Positions 63,055 to 64,000 of a DNA stretch of 64,000 bases are shown here, piece after piece. The stretch comes from Chrysaora quinquecirrha. Taxonomy: Eukaryota > Cnidaria > Scyphozoa > Semaeostomeae > Pelagiidae. Below the pieces are notes generated by a model. It worked only from the letters and a program-made list of their open reading frames with translations. It was not told the DNA's origin and searched no databases. The stretch's first letter is position 1; each line of letters begins with the position of its first letter. Position numbers and translations under genes: made by a program. The stretch covers positions 431,212 to 495,211 of the forward strand of contig JACTAT010000040.1 in the NCBI GenBank assembly GCA_014526335.1, given 5' to 3'.

Positions 63055-63515
63055 TAGTCTGCAGCTTGTAAAGCAAAGGACATTTAGCGTAGAATCGAAA
63101 CTATTACCAAGATTAAGAATAAAACTGTGTGAAGTCGGAAAATATGCAAAATGGTCGCATAAATTTCAGGATTAGCTTGGAGAAAAACAAAAACAAAGGA
63201 AAGGGAACGAAAATATAGCTAAAAAAGTTTCAAAGAGTTTGAAAAACAATACAACTTTTCCAAAACGCGGATTTAACGAATTACCAATACACTAAAATAA
63301 ACTGGATATGTACCACAGAACAATTAAAACAATCCAACTCAAACTTTCGTTGGCTTTCGTTTGCTTTCATTGATGTTACAGAGTACCATAGCGAGAATCA
63401 AACTTAGGTTTTGCTGTTCTATGTTCTCCATCGTACTCAGAAAACTAACAACTCAAGGATTTTGTACCAACTAAGATCTACGTATCTTTACTATTTACAA
63501 TGGAAATACCAGGCC

Positions 63516-63783
63516 TGGCTAAACTAGGAGACATGTCGTGCGAGACATTAATGTCCCCTCGGTGTCTCCCAGTTTGGCCACCTCAGAAACTTGTAATGCG
63601 CGACAAATTTGTAACAGGAGATACGCAAAAGTTTCTGGGAGAGAGACAACAGAAACATTTCTCGTCTCCGCGACATGCAAATGACTCGGGGGACATGTTG
63701 CTCGCTCGCCACTCGCATGTTTAGCCACGCTGGGAGACACAGCGAATACAGTGTCGCGCGCGACAAGGCTCCTAGCTTAGCCA
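63516..63783. mobile_element. MITE, GGCTAAACTAGGAGACATGTC family, copy 2
   Basis: Left GGCTAAACTAGGAGACATGT and right AGGCTCCTAGCTTAGCC with GTCGCGCGCGAC near the end. Internal GCCACCTCAGAAACTTGTAA and GACAACAGAAACATTTCTCG are shared with 31420-31680. Confidence 0.78.
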
Positions 63784-64000
63784 TAGCTTAAGGCTATGCT
63801 TCATTTCATGTGACAGATATGATAATACTTTTTGTGCTATGGGAATTACCTACTTGAGATGCATGCAATGTTGCAATAGGGAATGCCTTTGCTGATGATG
63901 CTATAGGATGTTACGTAGGGCGTATGCTTCTAAACCAATTATTTTTTCGATAGCCTTCTTTTTTCAGAAAACGTGTTTTTAGAAGCTATTCTTCTGAGAA

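Overview
This is nuclear DNA from an animal. Genes are split by GT-AG introns, protein families are metazoan (SID-1 family, Rab35, TXNL4A, selenoprotein M), and AT-rich introns and intergenic DNA are crowded with small inverted-repeat transposons, tRNA-derived SINEs and satellites. No vertebrate or insect repeat was recognised; a marine invertebrate, perhaps a cnidarian, fits best, but this is inference. No bacterial operon, rRNA, CRISPR array or virus was seen.

Five protein genes could be rebuilt exon by exon with matching splice phases, and one is cut by the window edge. (1) 279-6498, minus: N-terminal half of a SID-1/SIDT family protein, running off the left edge. (2) 8364-29750, minus: a roughly 930-residue single-pass membrane protein with FG-GAP-like calcium loops, resembling FAM234 but much longer. 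(3) 33321-33749, minus: intronless TXNL4A/Dim1, a U5 snRNP spliceosome protein. (4) 34209-44680, plus: selenoprotein M. An in-frame TGA lies in a 36-nt exon inside a conserved CGGU motif, and a SECIS-like hairpin lies in a separate 3' UTR exon. TXNL4A and SELENOM are divergent across about 460 bp. (5) 45925-51328, plus: RAB35, complete in six exons. (6) 55493-62437, minus: a seven-WD40 protein with a long polar tail, convergent with RAB35.

The remaining sequence is mostly repeats. SELENOM intron 1 holds a minisatellite of about 50-bp units with a 350-bp higher-order period, a nine-copy 109-bp array, and a 700-bp foldback element with identical 280-bp arms. FAM234-like introns hold a 3.9-kb TTAA-flanked element carrying a LINE 3' end and degenerate CCCTAA repeats, and a 470-bp ATACA microsatellite. 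A diverged duplication of a GTGGTG-rich locus occurs at 26.2-27.4 kb (inside intron 1 of that gene) and 31.85-32.6 kb (upstream of it). At least eight MITE families are present, several with two or more copies here.

The most important result is the SELENOM recoding cassette, because standard gene prediction would read the Sec codon as a stop and lose or split the gene. No unknown multi-gene system was found; the genes look like unrelated neighbours, apart from the shared TXNL4A/SELENOM promoter region.
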